This document shows, in pieces, positions 1 through 6,662 of a stretch of DNA of 17,231 bases. The notes under the pieces are model-generated. The model saw only the letters and a list, made by a program, of their open reading frames with translations, was not told the origin of the DNA and searched no databases. Both the position numbers and the translations under genes were made by a program. The DNA lies in the NCBI GenBank assembly GCA_002399505.1, contig DHDT01000067.1, positions 30,462 to 47,692 on the forward strand, read 5' to 3'. Origin of the DNA: Caryophanales bacterium UBA4869 (GTDB lineage: Bacteria > Bacillota_I > Bacilli_A > RFN20 > CAG-288). Every line of letters starts with the position of its first letter. The stretch's first letter is position 1.

Positions 1-726
1 TGTCCCTTTGAGGGAGACGGTTGTTTTTCTTTTCTTTCCTAAGTAGATTCTCTTTTTTCTTTCTATTTCCCTTACGGATGTATCGCCTTTTTCAATCTCT
101 TCAAATAAGGTCTTCTGAACCTCCAGAGGAAGGTTTAAAAGAGCTCTTCCTTCCCCATAAGTGAGCTTATAGGAAATCAGGGCATCTTTGAGAAACTGAG
201 GAAGAGAAGAAAGACGGAGAAGATTTCTTATCTGAGTTATTGAAAGACCGGAGACCGAAGATAGTTTTTCTTCGTTGTATCCTTCTTTCTCCTTCAGCTT
301 CTGGAAGCATTCCGATTTGACGAGGGCTGAGTCTCCTTCTTCGATGATATTTTCGATGATATAGGCGTTTTTTCTATCTTTTGACAAGTCGGCCAAGACG
401 GCTGGCATCTCCTTTAGTCCGAGTCTTTTTCCAATCAGGAATCTCTTGACGCCATTGATGATCTCAAAGGAGGTTTCATCCTTTCCTCTTACGATGATCA
501 AGGGAGTCAGAAAGCCGTCTTTCAAAAGAGATTCTTCTAATTCGTGGTAGCAGTTGAGATCATAGTTTTTCTCATCGAAAAGAGGAGAAAGATAAAGAGA
601 CTGGAGCGGATAAGAAGTCTTTCTGGTATTGGAAAGATTCTTTTCAATCTCCGTGACGACTGAATAACGTCGGTATTTCTTGACGAGATCTGAAAGCTCA
701 GTTCTTCCCGTTCTTCTTTTCGACAT
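1..726 (-). CDS. parB: ParB/Spo0J-like partition protein, divergent, 3' end off window
   Basis: The reading frame is open from an ATG at 724-726 to the left edge (242 residues seen, C terminus missing). ParB family proteins load on centromere-like DNA as CTP-dependent clamps and work with ParA in chromosome or plasmid segregation. The N-terminal ParB fold is visible at about residues 38-115 (LLKDGFLTPLIIVRG, then EIINGVKRFLIGKRLG). A helix-turn-helix region follows at about 150-176 (EEKLSSVSGLSITQIRNLLR) and a helical segment at 178-200. The canonical GERRxRA box is reduced to NGVKRFLIG. In the ENxQR box only E125-N126 remains and the Arg is lost. The usual N-terminal LGRGL-like ParA-interaction peptide is replaced by a basic segment. 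The start overlaps the end of parA by 29 bp, with GAGG 9 nt upstream, suggesting translational coupling. Family assignment is firm; normal CTP binding is uncertain. Confidence 0.85.
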   Translation of the reverse strand, partial: MSKRRTGRTELSDLVKKYRRYSVVTEIEKNLSNTRKTSYPLQSLYLSPLFDEKNYDLNCYHELEESLLKDGFLTPLIIVRGKDETSFEIINGVKRFLIGKRLGLKEMPAVLADLSKDRKNAYIIENIIEEGDSALVKSECFQKLKEKEGYNEEKLSSVSGLSITQIRNLLRLSSLPQFLKDALISYKLTYGEGRALLNLPLEVQKTLFEEIEKGDTSVREIERKKRIYLGKKRKTTVSLKGT

Positions 727-1489
727 ATTCCATTACCTCACGGGCCAAAGCCGCATAAGTCAGAGATCCGGCTGAAGTCGGCTTGTATTCGTTGACGGGC
801 ATCGATTCGGCAATCGCTTCGGGAATCGAGACATTTCTGGGAATGACAGTCGTGAAGACCTTCTCCTTGAAAGTCACTCTTACTTCCTGGGCGATATCAG
901 TCGAAAGTTTGGTTCTTGAATCGAACATGGTGAGAAGAAGACCGAGAATTTCAAGATTCGGATTGGTTGTTCTCTGGACCTGGGAAATAGTGGAGAGAAG
1001 CTGGGCCAGGGCATCGAGAGCAAAGTATTCACACTGAACAGGAACTAAGACCGAGTCGCTGGCTGTGAGGGCATTTAAGGAGAGAAAGCCTAACGAGGGC
1101 GGGCAGTCGATGATGATAAAGTCAAATAGTCTGCATTCTTTCTCATGAAGCTTGTCTCTGAGAATGTTGAAGGAAGTAGGCTTTCCCTGAGAAAGAAGAC
1201 TGGATTCAACCATAGCCAAAGACAGATTGGCCGGGATCAGAGATATGTTACCGTAGCAGGTCTTTCTGATGGCTTTCTTAAGATCGATAGTACCTAAAAG
1301 AAGTTCGGCCACTGTCTTTTTGATGACAGTCGGATCGACACCGATGGCATTTGAACAATTGCCCTGGGGATCAAGATCCACGAGTAGGATTCTCTTGTTG
1401 TAGCGCGAAAGGGCACTGGCGAGGTTGTAGGCGGTAGTGGTTTTGCCTACTCCGCCTTTCTGATTAGTTATTGCGATGATTTCACTCAT
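698..1489 (-). CDS. parA: ParA/Soj chromosome-partitioning ATPase
   Basis: This is a 263-residue deviant-Walker P-loop ATPase that dimerises on ATP binding and coats the nucleoid to position ParB-DNA complexes. The Walker A motif KGGVGKTT at residues 11-18 carries the signature first lysine. The A' motif LVDLDPQGN includes D40, and Walker B is FIIIDCPPSLG around D128. Length and organisation match stand-alone Soj-type ParA; there is no N-terminal HTH as in plasmid type Ia ParA. It is the first gene of a parA-parB pair, diverging from the lipoprotein genes. There is no convincing Shine-Dalgarno sequence before the ATG at 1487-1489, and an extended -10 candidate lies only about 9 bp upstream (see findings). 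The symbol soj is equally appropriate. It could be plasmid-borne in principle, but the neighbouring core genes favour a chromosomal copy. Confidence 0.95.
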   Translation of the reverse strand: MSEIIAITNQKGGVGKTTTAYNLASALSRYNKRILLVDLDPQGNCSNAIGVDPTVIKKTVAELLLGTIDLKKAIRKTCYGNISLIPANLSLAMVESSLLSQGKPTSFNILRDKLHEKECRLFDFIIIDCPPSLGFLSLNALTASDSVLVPVQCEYFALDALAQLLSTISQVQRTTNPNLEILGLLLTMFDSRTKLSTDIAQEVRVTFKEKVFTTVIPRNVSIPEAIAESMPVNEYKPTSAGSLTYAALAREVMEYVEKKNGKN

Positions 1490-1497
1490 ATTGCTTT

Positions 1498-1506
1498 ATT
1501 TTAGCA
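1498..1506 (-). promoter_or_regulatory. Candidate extended -10 promoter for parA
   Basis: On the minus strand TGC-TAAAAT reads from 1506 to 1498, a TGn extended -10 with a 5/6 match to TATAAT. No good -35 lies 16-18 bp upstream, which is tolerable for extended -10 promoters. Predicted initiation near 1491 would almost coincide with the parA start codon. Confidence 0.4.
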
Positions 1507-1555
1507 TAGCAAGGCCATGGATTTTCTATAAAACTTGTCTGGAGATTATTTTTCC

Positions 1556-1584
1556 TTGAAATACGTATCATAAACTACTATATT
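1556..1584 (+). promoter_or_regulatory. SigA-type promoter for the lipoprotein genes
   Basis: TTGAAA (1556-1561) and TATATT (1579-1584) are separated by exactly 17 bp, with an expected start near 1590. This gives a leader of about 39 nt before the ATG at 1629 with its AGGAGG site. It is a good match to the vegetative consensus and the only strong candidate in the divergent intergenic region. Confidence 0.65.
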
Positions 1585-1616
1585 AATAAGGATATTTGTG
1601 CGAAAGCTATTCATTT

Positions 1617-1622
1617 AGGAGG
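1617..1622 (+). promoter_or_regulatory. Ribosome binding site fixing the start of the first lipoprotein
   Basis: AGGAGG lies 6 nt before the ATG at 1629-1631. It rules out the in-frame TTG at 1596, which would add 11 residues ahead of the signal peptide and lies at the predicted 5' end of the transcript. Confidence 0.8.
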
Positions 1623-1628
1623 ACACAC

Positions 1629-3581
1629 ATGAAACGAGGCATGAAAACCTTTACTAAGGCAGTGACTATCTTGGCCATCTGCGGTGTTCTTACTTCCTGC
1701 AGCAGCGAGGACTATTCTTATCCAGATTATAACTGGAAAGATGGACTCATTGTCAATGTCGGCGGTAAGAATTATCAATTCAGCGACATTTATGACTTAA
1801 TGGATGGGAAGAAGGACTCTGCCAAGGCTTACTATTCTACGGCCAAAAACATCCTTGCTCAGCTTATCACTCCCAGAACTGATACTATTTTAAGCCAGGC
1901 TGACAGCTACATCAAACAGCAGGAAGCCAGCTGGAAATCTTCTGCCGACACCAATGGAACCACCTACAAGGAAGAAATGGAGAAGGCCCTCAAGGCTGCT
2001 GGCTGCGATGATGAGGAAGCTCTCCGCAATAAGCAGATTGCTTCTTATCAGAACGAAAAGAACTCCACTGATTTCTATTCTGAACAGCAGGGAACCACTG
2101 ATACTGATTCCAAGTTTATGATCTCCGAAAGCGAGACCAAGAAATTTGTCAGCGAAACTTCACCTTACCATGTCAGTCATATCCTGGTCAAAGTAGATGC
2201 CTCATCCGATGGCACTTCTACCTGGGCCGGCGAGATCTCTTCCGATGATGCCAAACAGATCGGAAACGTTCTTAATTCCTTATCTTCTACCAATACTTTC
2301 GGTATCACTGCCAAGACTCAGTCTGATGACACAAGTTCTGGCACTTTATATGGCGAACTTTATACCGCCGGTGACACTGGCGCTTCTATCGCTATGACCA
2401 AGTCCACTTCCTATATTCAGGAATTCAAATACGGCCTTTATGCCTATGATGCTTATTTGAATCCGGATACCAAGGACAACGCTTCTCTTAAGACTTCCTT
2501 AAGAGTTCCCGGACATTCCGAAGATTCAGCTGTTGCTGATGAAATCACTGATACTCAGGTCGGTCAGGGCAAGGCTTATGGTATTCCGTTAAGCCAGGCT
2601 TTCTCTCTTCAGTATGAAGCTGATCAGACCACCTCTGATGATGGCTTAAGCGTCACTGACGCCACTGCCAAACAGTATCCCAGAAACATCATCTTCAATA
2701 ACTATTTCAATAATCACGGCGTTTCCTTTGTCTATGATGACTCTAGCGATTATGATGCCAGATTTGTTGCTGAGTGCAAGGAAATCGACAGCACTGTCAA
2801 CAGTGTCGAAGATGCCAACACTAAGCTTCCTGAAAGATATAAGGAATACAAATTTGTCAAATCTCGTTTAGATGCTATCTCTGCTGACAAGTTCAAGACT
2901 GTCAGCACTATAAGCTCTAACTTAGTTTCTCTTAAGTACAACACCTCCAGCAAGAAGGTTGAAACCACTGCTGTTACCGGTGCTAAGAAGATTCTCGCTG
3001 ACGAAAACGGCAATCCTATCATTGTCGTCCGTGGCGGTTCTTCCGATTATCAGGGTATTCATTTCATCATCGTCAACAAGGATCCTTTTGTTGATTCTGA
3101 TAATGCCTATAATTATTATCGTATCAATTTACCTGATGCCGACAGCACCAAGAAGGCCTATTCTACTGACTATGATACCAATCCTTCCTTTGTCAACTTT
3201 GTCTCTGCTGATGCCAATTCCAATGCTACCTATAAGAAGCGTATCGAATCGGTGAAGAGCGTCATCAAGAGCTATGATTCCAATATGGAATTCAAGCTTT
3301 GGGAAGATAACCTTGCCAAGTTCAAGGCCAAGTACAATACTGATTTCGTCTCCCTGTTAGGAACTGATGCCGCTGATTTGATTAACAGTTACATCACCTA
3401 TACTCGTTCTTCCAGCTTGAACTCTGCCAACGATTCCCTTGATTCTGCCTGGGAAACCTATGTGAGAACCCTTAACTTACAGCAGACCAATGCCAGCCGT
3501 GTCACTCCTTCTGTCTGCGTCTCATATTTCGAAAGCGGTTCTTATGATAAGGACCAGGAGGTACTCTGCAATGTCAAATAA
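1629..3581 (+). CDS. PrsA-like parvulin foldase lipoprotein with large insertion
   Basis: This 650-residue exported lipoprotein begins with a basic n-region, a hydrophobic stretch (about residues 11-22) and the lipobox LTSC. The predicted lipidated residue is Cys24, which would anchor it to the outer face of the membrane. A SurA/PrsA-like N-terminal helical region (about 35-175) precedes YHVSHILVKVDA (180-191), the typical first strand of a parvulin peptidyl-prolyl isomerase domain. Then come FGITAKTQSDDTSSGTLYGEL (224-244, comparable to the F..A...S.D....GG.L element) and, much later, YQGIHFIIVNKD (474-485), comparable to the closing G-H-I-I-V strand. The pieces are separated by roughly 200 extra Asp/Ser/Thr/Tyr-rich residues, so the domain is far longer than the usual 90-100. 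Catalytic activity is therefore uncertain. The family role is folding of secreted proteins. Its last 11 bp overlap the next gene. prsA symbol is withheld because of the divergence. Confidence 0.7.
   Translation: MKRGMKTFTKAVTILAICGVLTSCSSEDYSYPDYNWKDGLIVNVGGKNYQFSDIYDLMDGKKDSAKAYYSTAKNILAQLITPRTDTILSQADSYIKQQEASWKSSADTNGTTYKEEMEKALKAAGCDDEEALRNKQIASYQNEKNSTDFYSEQQGTTDTDSKFMISESETKKFVSETSPYHVSHILVKVDASSDGTSTWAGEISSDDAKQIGNVLNSLSSTNTFGITAKTQSDDTSSGTLYGELYTAGDTGASIAMTKSTSYIQEFKYGLYAYDAYLNPDTKDNASLKTSLRVPGHSEDSAVADEITDTQVGQGKAYGIPLSQAFSLQYEADQTTSDDGLSVTDATAKQYPRNIIFNNYFNNHGVSFVYDDSSDYDARFVAECKEIDSTVNSVEDANTKLPERYKEYKFVKSRLDAISADKFKTVSTISSNLVSLKYNTSSKKVETTAVTGAKKILADENGNPIIVVRGGSSDYQGIHFIIVNKDPFVDSDNAYNYYRINLPDADSTKKAYSTDYDTNPSFVNFVSADANSNATYKKRIESVKSVIKSYDSNMEFKLWEDNLAKFKAKYNTDFVSLLGTDAADLINSYITYTRSSSLNSANDSLDSAWETYVRTLNLQQTNASRVTPSVCVSYFESGSYDKDQEVLCNVK
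3556..3561 (+). promoter_or_regulatory. Ribosome binding site fixing the start of the second lipoprotein
   Basis: AGGAGG sits inside the end of the upstream gene, 9 nt before the ATG at 3571. It excludes the upstream in-frame start at 3490, which would add 27 residues before a perfect signal peptide. Confidence 0.8.
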
Positions 3582-5262
3582 AAGCAAAAAAGTTTTAGGC
3601 TTAGCTCTCTCCTTAGTCACTTTGGCTTCTTGCTCAACTACCTATATCCGTTATCCTTTGGATTACAAAGAAACCCTTTATCCTAATATCGACAATATCG
3701 ATCATAGCGGTAATCCAGTCGTTGAAAACGATAAGGAACAGTATTATCAGGAAGTTCTTTCCGGTGATACCGTCTATCAGAAGCTCGTCAATCAGATTCT
3801 TCTCGAGATTTCCAAAATTGCCCATAACAACACTACCGGCAAGAACGGAACTGATACTTCCACCATCATCAAAGACTTGGATTACAAGTCAGTCATGGAT
3901 GGCGACGGCACTGTTTCCCAGACTGATGACAATCTCTTAGCCCGTGCTAAGGAATCTATGGAATCTTCTGCCAGAAGCGGAACTTATGCCAAAGACAATC
4001 TCTTCTATGAAAAGAAGTTTGTTGAGTCTTTGAAGGAAGCCTTCACTCTCAATAGCGGTTTTGACAGCACTGCCATCCACACTGATGGAAAGCTCATCAC
4101 TCCCTCTATGAAGTATGCTGATATCTATGGCGGCGACTATTCTACTTATATGCAGAAGAACAGCTACGATGACCTCAAGGTCAACTATCTGACTTCTGAA
4201 TATATCTACAACAAGTCCTATGCCTCTATCGGCAATACCAAGGCCCGTAAGGTCCAGGTTATCGCCTTAGCTGACCGTACTGATCAGCCTGGTGCTGCCC
4301 GAAAACTCTTAAGCGCCTATGTCAACGATTATGTTTTAGGCGACAAGGCCGGAGTCGACACTGATTTTTCAGTCCTGAGCCGCCTTTGGAAGGGAATCTC
4401 CACTGATGTTGTCAGCGGCATCGATCCTGATAATGCCACCCGTTATGCCACTCGTTATGATAACAGCGTCGTTCTCTCGGCTGATGAAGCTACCTGGCTT
4501 AGGAACAATGATATCCTCACCGATGATGAATCTTATACACTTTCCGGAAAGATCCTCGATGATGTGAAGACCCTCAAGGAAGGCTATGAGAACCATCGTA
4601 AGGTCAATTCTTCCTTGGAGAGCACCTATACTGGCAGTTACACTTATGACTACACTATCGGTGTCCGCAAGGCCGTCGATGATATCGCCACCAAGGATCT
4701 TGTCACTGAAGGTGTCTATCTAAGCGATGGACTCACTTCTCTTCCCTCTGACTTGAAGACCCGTATCTTCTCCACCAAGGTTTCCACTTCCAAGGCCGAT
4801 GTCGATGCCATGAAGGCTGATCCGATGAAGAAAAATCAGGATGGAACTATCCATGCCGGAACTTCTAAGGATTACACCGTCTATTGCAAGGATGGCTTCC
4901 GTTATGTCACCAATCCTGATAACCCCGGCAACAACGTTGATAACCTGGTCTACTATGATTCAACTTCCAAGACCTATTATCTCGTCCGAGTTCTTGATGC
5001 CATCTCCACTAATGCCATCGCCTCAACTACCACTGATTCCGTCTATGACACTGATGCCAAGAAGGAACAGATTGCCCGTGAAGTCGCTTATGCGATGTCC
5101 ACTACCGGCACTTACAAGACCGATTCTTCCATCTATTGGTTAAGAAGAACCAATATCGATTATTCTGATGAGGACTTCCTCACCTATATGAAATCTAACT
5201 ATAAAGACCTCTTCAAGACTGATTCCGCTTTTGACAGCGAATCGAAGATCATCTTAGGCTAA
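3571..5262 (+). CDS. Secreted lipoprotein, probable degenerate PrsA/SurA-like paralogue
   Basis: This is a 563-residue lipoprotein with a short signal peptide (KSKKVLGLALSLVTLASC), lipobox LASC and lipidated Cys21. The mature part is polar and rich in Asp, Ser, Thr and Tyr, like the protein encoded just upstream. It has no confident domain. The order of features parallels the upstream foldase: a helical segment (about 55-160), a strand-like RKVQVIALADR (226-236), a spacer, and near the end a second strand-like TYYLVRVLDAI (468-478). These suggest a remote SurA/PrsA-type chaperone lacking recognisable parvulin active-site residues. This relationship is inference from layout and composition. 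It overlaps the upstream gene by 11 bp with a strong RBS inside that gene, so the two are co-transcribed and probably translationally coupled. A strong hairpin follows. It could equally be a lineage-specific surface lipoprotein. Confidence 0.65.
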   Translation: MSNKSKKVLGLALSLVTLASCSTTYIRYPLDYKETLYPNIDNIDHSGNPVVENDKEQYYQEVLSGDTVYQKLVNQILLEISKIAHNNTTGKNGTDTSTIIKDLDYKSVMDGDGTVSQTDDNLLARAKESMESSARSGTYAKDNLFYEKKFVESLKEAFTLNSGFDSTAIHTDGKLITPSMKYADIYGGDYSTYMQKNSYDDLKVNYLTSEYIYNKSYASIGNTKARKVQVIALADRTDQPGAARKLLSAYVNDYVLGDKAGVDTDFSVLSRLWKGISTDVVSGIDPDNATRYATRYDNSVVLSADEATWLRNNDILTDDESYTLSGKILDDVKTLKEGYENHRKVNSSLESTYTGSYTYDYTIGVRKAVDDIATKDLVTEGVYLSDGLTSLPSDLKTRIFSTKVSTSKADVDAMKADPMKKNQDGTIHAGTSKDYTVYCKDGFRYVTNPDNPGNNVDNLVYYDSTSKTYYLVRVLDAISTNAIASTTTDSVYDTDAKKEQIAREVAYAMSTTGTYKTDSSIYWLRRTNIDYSDEDFLTYMKSNYKDLFKTDSAFDSESKIILG

Positions 5263-5266
5263 AACC

Positions 5267-5298
5267 AAAAGAGAAGGCTTCGGCCTTCTCTTTTCTTA
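5267..5298 (+). terminator. Rho-independent terminator or attenuating hairpin before hit
   Basis: AAAAGAGAAGGC (5267-5278) pairs perfectly over 12 bp with GCCTTCTCTTTT (5283-5294). It closes a TTCG loop on a C-G pair, the extra-stable cUUCGg tetraloop. The 3' arm ends in four T, followed by CTTAAA. It starts 4 bp after the second lipoprotein's stop and ends about 20 bp before the hit start codon. Confidence 0.8.
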
Positions 5299-5314
5299 AA
5301 AAGGAAAGAATATT

Positions 5315-5734
5315 ATGAATAACAAAGAAAGCTGCATTTTCTGTAAAATCGCCAATGGTACTATCCCTTGCTATAAGGTCTATGAAGACAATGACATCAT
5401 CGCCTTCTTAGATGTGGCTCCTGCCTCCAGAGGTCATACTCTTGTTGTTCCCAAGGAACATTTTGCCGATATGGCTCACGCTCCCAAGGATATCATCGAC
5501 AAGGCCTTTGAAGTCGCTCAGATCATCGCTCAGGCCCAGATCAGTCAGTTAGGGGCAACAGGTGTCAATGTTCTCTCTAACATCGGCAAATCAGCCGGTC
5601 AGTCGGTTTCTCACTTCCACATCCATGTCATTCCCCGATACGATGATGATGGACTGAAATTGGCGTTCCCGCCCAAGAAATTGGAAGATCGGGAAATGCT
5701 TCTTCTTCAGGATTCCATCAAAAAAGGCATGTAA
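5315..5734 (+). CDS. hit: HIT-family nucleotide-binding hydrolase
   Basis: This 139-residue cytoplasmic protein of the HINT/HIT superfamily hydrolyses or binds purine-nucleoside phosphoramidates and related AMP-linked compounds. The active-site triad SHFHIHVIPRY supplies H100, H102 and H104, the HxHxH motif. The N-terminal CIFC (Cys7, Cys10) with His49 and His100 matches the zinc-site pattern seen in some bacterial HIT proteins; metal binding here is inferred. Length is standard. AAGGA lies 9 nt upstream of the ATG. In Bacillus relatives a hit gene lies near prsA, consistent with the foldase-like genes just upstream. The physiological substrate is unknown, as for most bacterial members. The gene is closely boxed in by hairpins on both sides. 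Confidence 0.93.
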   Translation: MNNKESCIFCKIANGTIPCYKVYEDNDIIAFLDVAPASRGHTLVVPKEHFADMAHAPKDIIDKAFEVAQIIAQAQISQLGATGVNVLSNIGKSAGQSVSHFHIHVIPRYDDDGLKLAFPPKKLEDREMLLLQDSIKKGM

Positions 5735-5740
5735 AACAGG

Positions 5741-5776
5741 GGCCGACTTCAACAGTCGGCCTTTTCTTTCTTTTCT
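5741..5776 (+). terminator. Rho-independent terminator after hit
   Basis: GGCCGACT (5741-5748) pairs with AGTCGGCC (5754-5761) over 8 bp with a 5-nt loop. A T-rich tract (TTTTCTTTCTTTTCT) follows at once. It separates hit from the suf operon. Confidence 0.88.
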
Positions 5777-5777
5777 G

Positions 5778-5814
5778 TTATCGTTTTGATTGCGATAATA
5801 TGCATAAGTATTTA
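5778..5814 (+). promoter_or_regulatory. Candidate suf operon promoter with overlapping inverted repeat
   Basis: Only this region, between the hit terminator and sufC, can hold the suf promoter. An extended -10 candidate TGC-GATAAT lies at 5791-5799. An alternative is TTGATT (5786-5791) with a weak TATTTA 17 bp further on (5809-5814). A 6+6 inverted repeat, TTATCG (5778-5783) and CGATAA (5793-5798), overlaps both options and is a possible operator. No regulator gene lies beside it. Confidence 0.45.
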
Positions 5815-5828
5815 AAATAGTAAGGCTT

Positions 5829-5833
5829 GGAGG
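5829..5833 (+). promoter_or_regulatory. Ribosome binding site fixing the sufC start
   Basis: GGAGG lies 8 nt before the ATG at 5842. It overlaps the in-frame TTG at 5827, which therefore cannot be the start. Confidence 0.8.
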
Positions 5834-5841
5834 TAAGTTTC

Positions 5842-6657
5842 ATGGATAAACTGCAGATCAGAAACCTCAGCTGTTCAGCTGAAGGAAATAAAATCATTCG
5901 TGATTTGAGTCTCGATATTGTCAAAGGCGACTGCTTAGCGCTTTTAGGACCTAACGGTCACGGAAAATCAACTCTTTTGAATGTCTTGATGGGCAACCCC
6001 CGTTATCAGGTGGATTCCGGGTCCGTTCTTTATGACGACGAAGATCTTCTGAAGCTGACTCCTGACCTTAGAAGCAAGAAGGGCATCTTCATGGCTTTTC
6101 AAAATCCGCCTGATGTCCCCGGTGTCGTCAGCATGGATTTCTTCCGTGCCGCTCTCAACAGTCATAGTGACAAACCGGTTTCTCTTTTCAATTTTTATAA
6201 AACCACTACTAAGGCCTATGAAGAAGTCGGCTTAGACAGCGAGATGGCGTCCCGTTATCTCAATGAAGGATATTCCGGCGGCGAAAAGAAGAGAAACGAA
6301 ATTCTCCAGATGCTTCTTCTTAAACCTGATCTTGTTCTTTTGGATGAAATCGATTCCGGTCTGGATGTCGATGCCATGGCTTTGATCGCCTCGACTATCA
6401 AGACACTTAAGGAACAGGGTACTACCTTTACCATTGTCAGCCATTATGAGAAACTCTTCGAATTGGTCGAACCCAATAGGACCGCTGTCATCGTCAATGG
6501 CCGTATCGCCAAAGAAGGCGATAGCTCTTTGGCTAAGAAGATTGCCTCTCAGGGCTATTCATTCCTTGAGAAGGAATTCGGAATCAACCTGACAAAGGAA
6601 AACGACAAACAGCAGTCAATCGGTGTCTGCGCTGCCAAACAGGTCGAAAAAAAGTAA
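5842..6657 (+). CDS. sufC: SufC, ATPase of the SufBCD Fe-S scaffold
   Basis: SufC is the ABC-type ATPase subunit that drives conformational change in the cytoplasmic SufBCD complex during Fe-S cluster assembly. In this 271-residue protein Walker A is GPNGHGKS (36-43) and the Q-loop is AFQNPP (Q87). The signature YSGGEKKRNE starts at 144, Walker B is LVLLDEID with E169, and the H-loop is VSHYEKL (H201). The SGGEKKR form of the signature is typical of SufC rather than of transporters. There is no membrane segment. The C-terminal tail after about residue 248 is Lys/Gln-rich and slightly longer than in many SufC proteins. It is the first gene of sufCDSUB, 5 bp before sufD. Confidence 0.96.
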   Translation: MDKLQIRNLSCSAEGNKIIRDLSLDIVKGDCLALLGPNGHGKSTLLNVLMGNPRYQVDSGSVLYDDEDLLKLTPDLRSKKGIFMAFQNPPDVPGVVSMDFFRAALNSHSDKPVSLFNFYKTTTKAYEEVGLDSEMASRYLNEGYSGGEKKRNEILQMLLLKPDLVLLDEIDSGLDVDAMALIASTIKTLKEQGTTFTIVSHYEKLFELVEPNRTAVIVNGRIAKEGDSSLAKKIASQGYSFLEKEFGINLTKENDKQQSIGVCAAKQVEKK

Positions 6658-6662
6658 ACAGA

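Noticed and set aside
1596..1628. Upstream TTG start for the first lipoprotein
   Set aside because: It lies at the predicted transcript 5' end, has no ribosome site, and would place 11 residues before a proper lipoprotein signal peptide that has its own AGGAGG.
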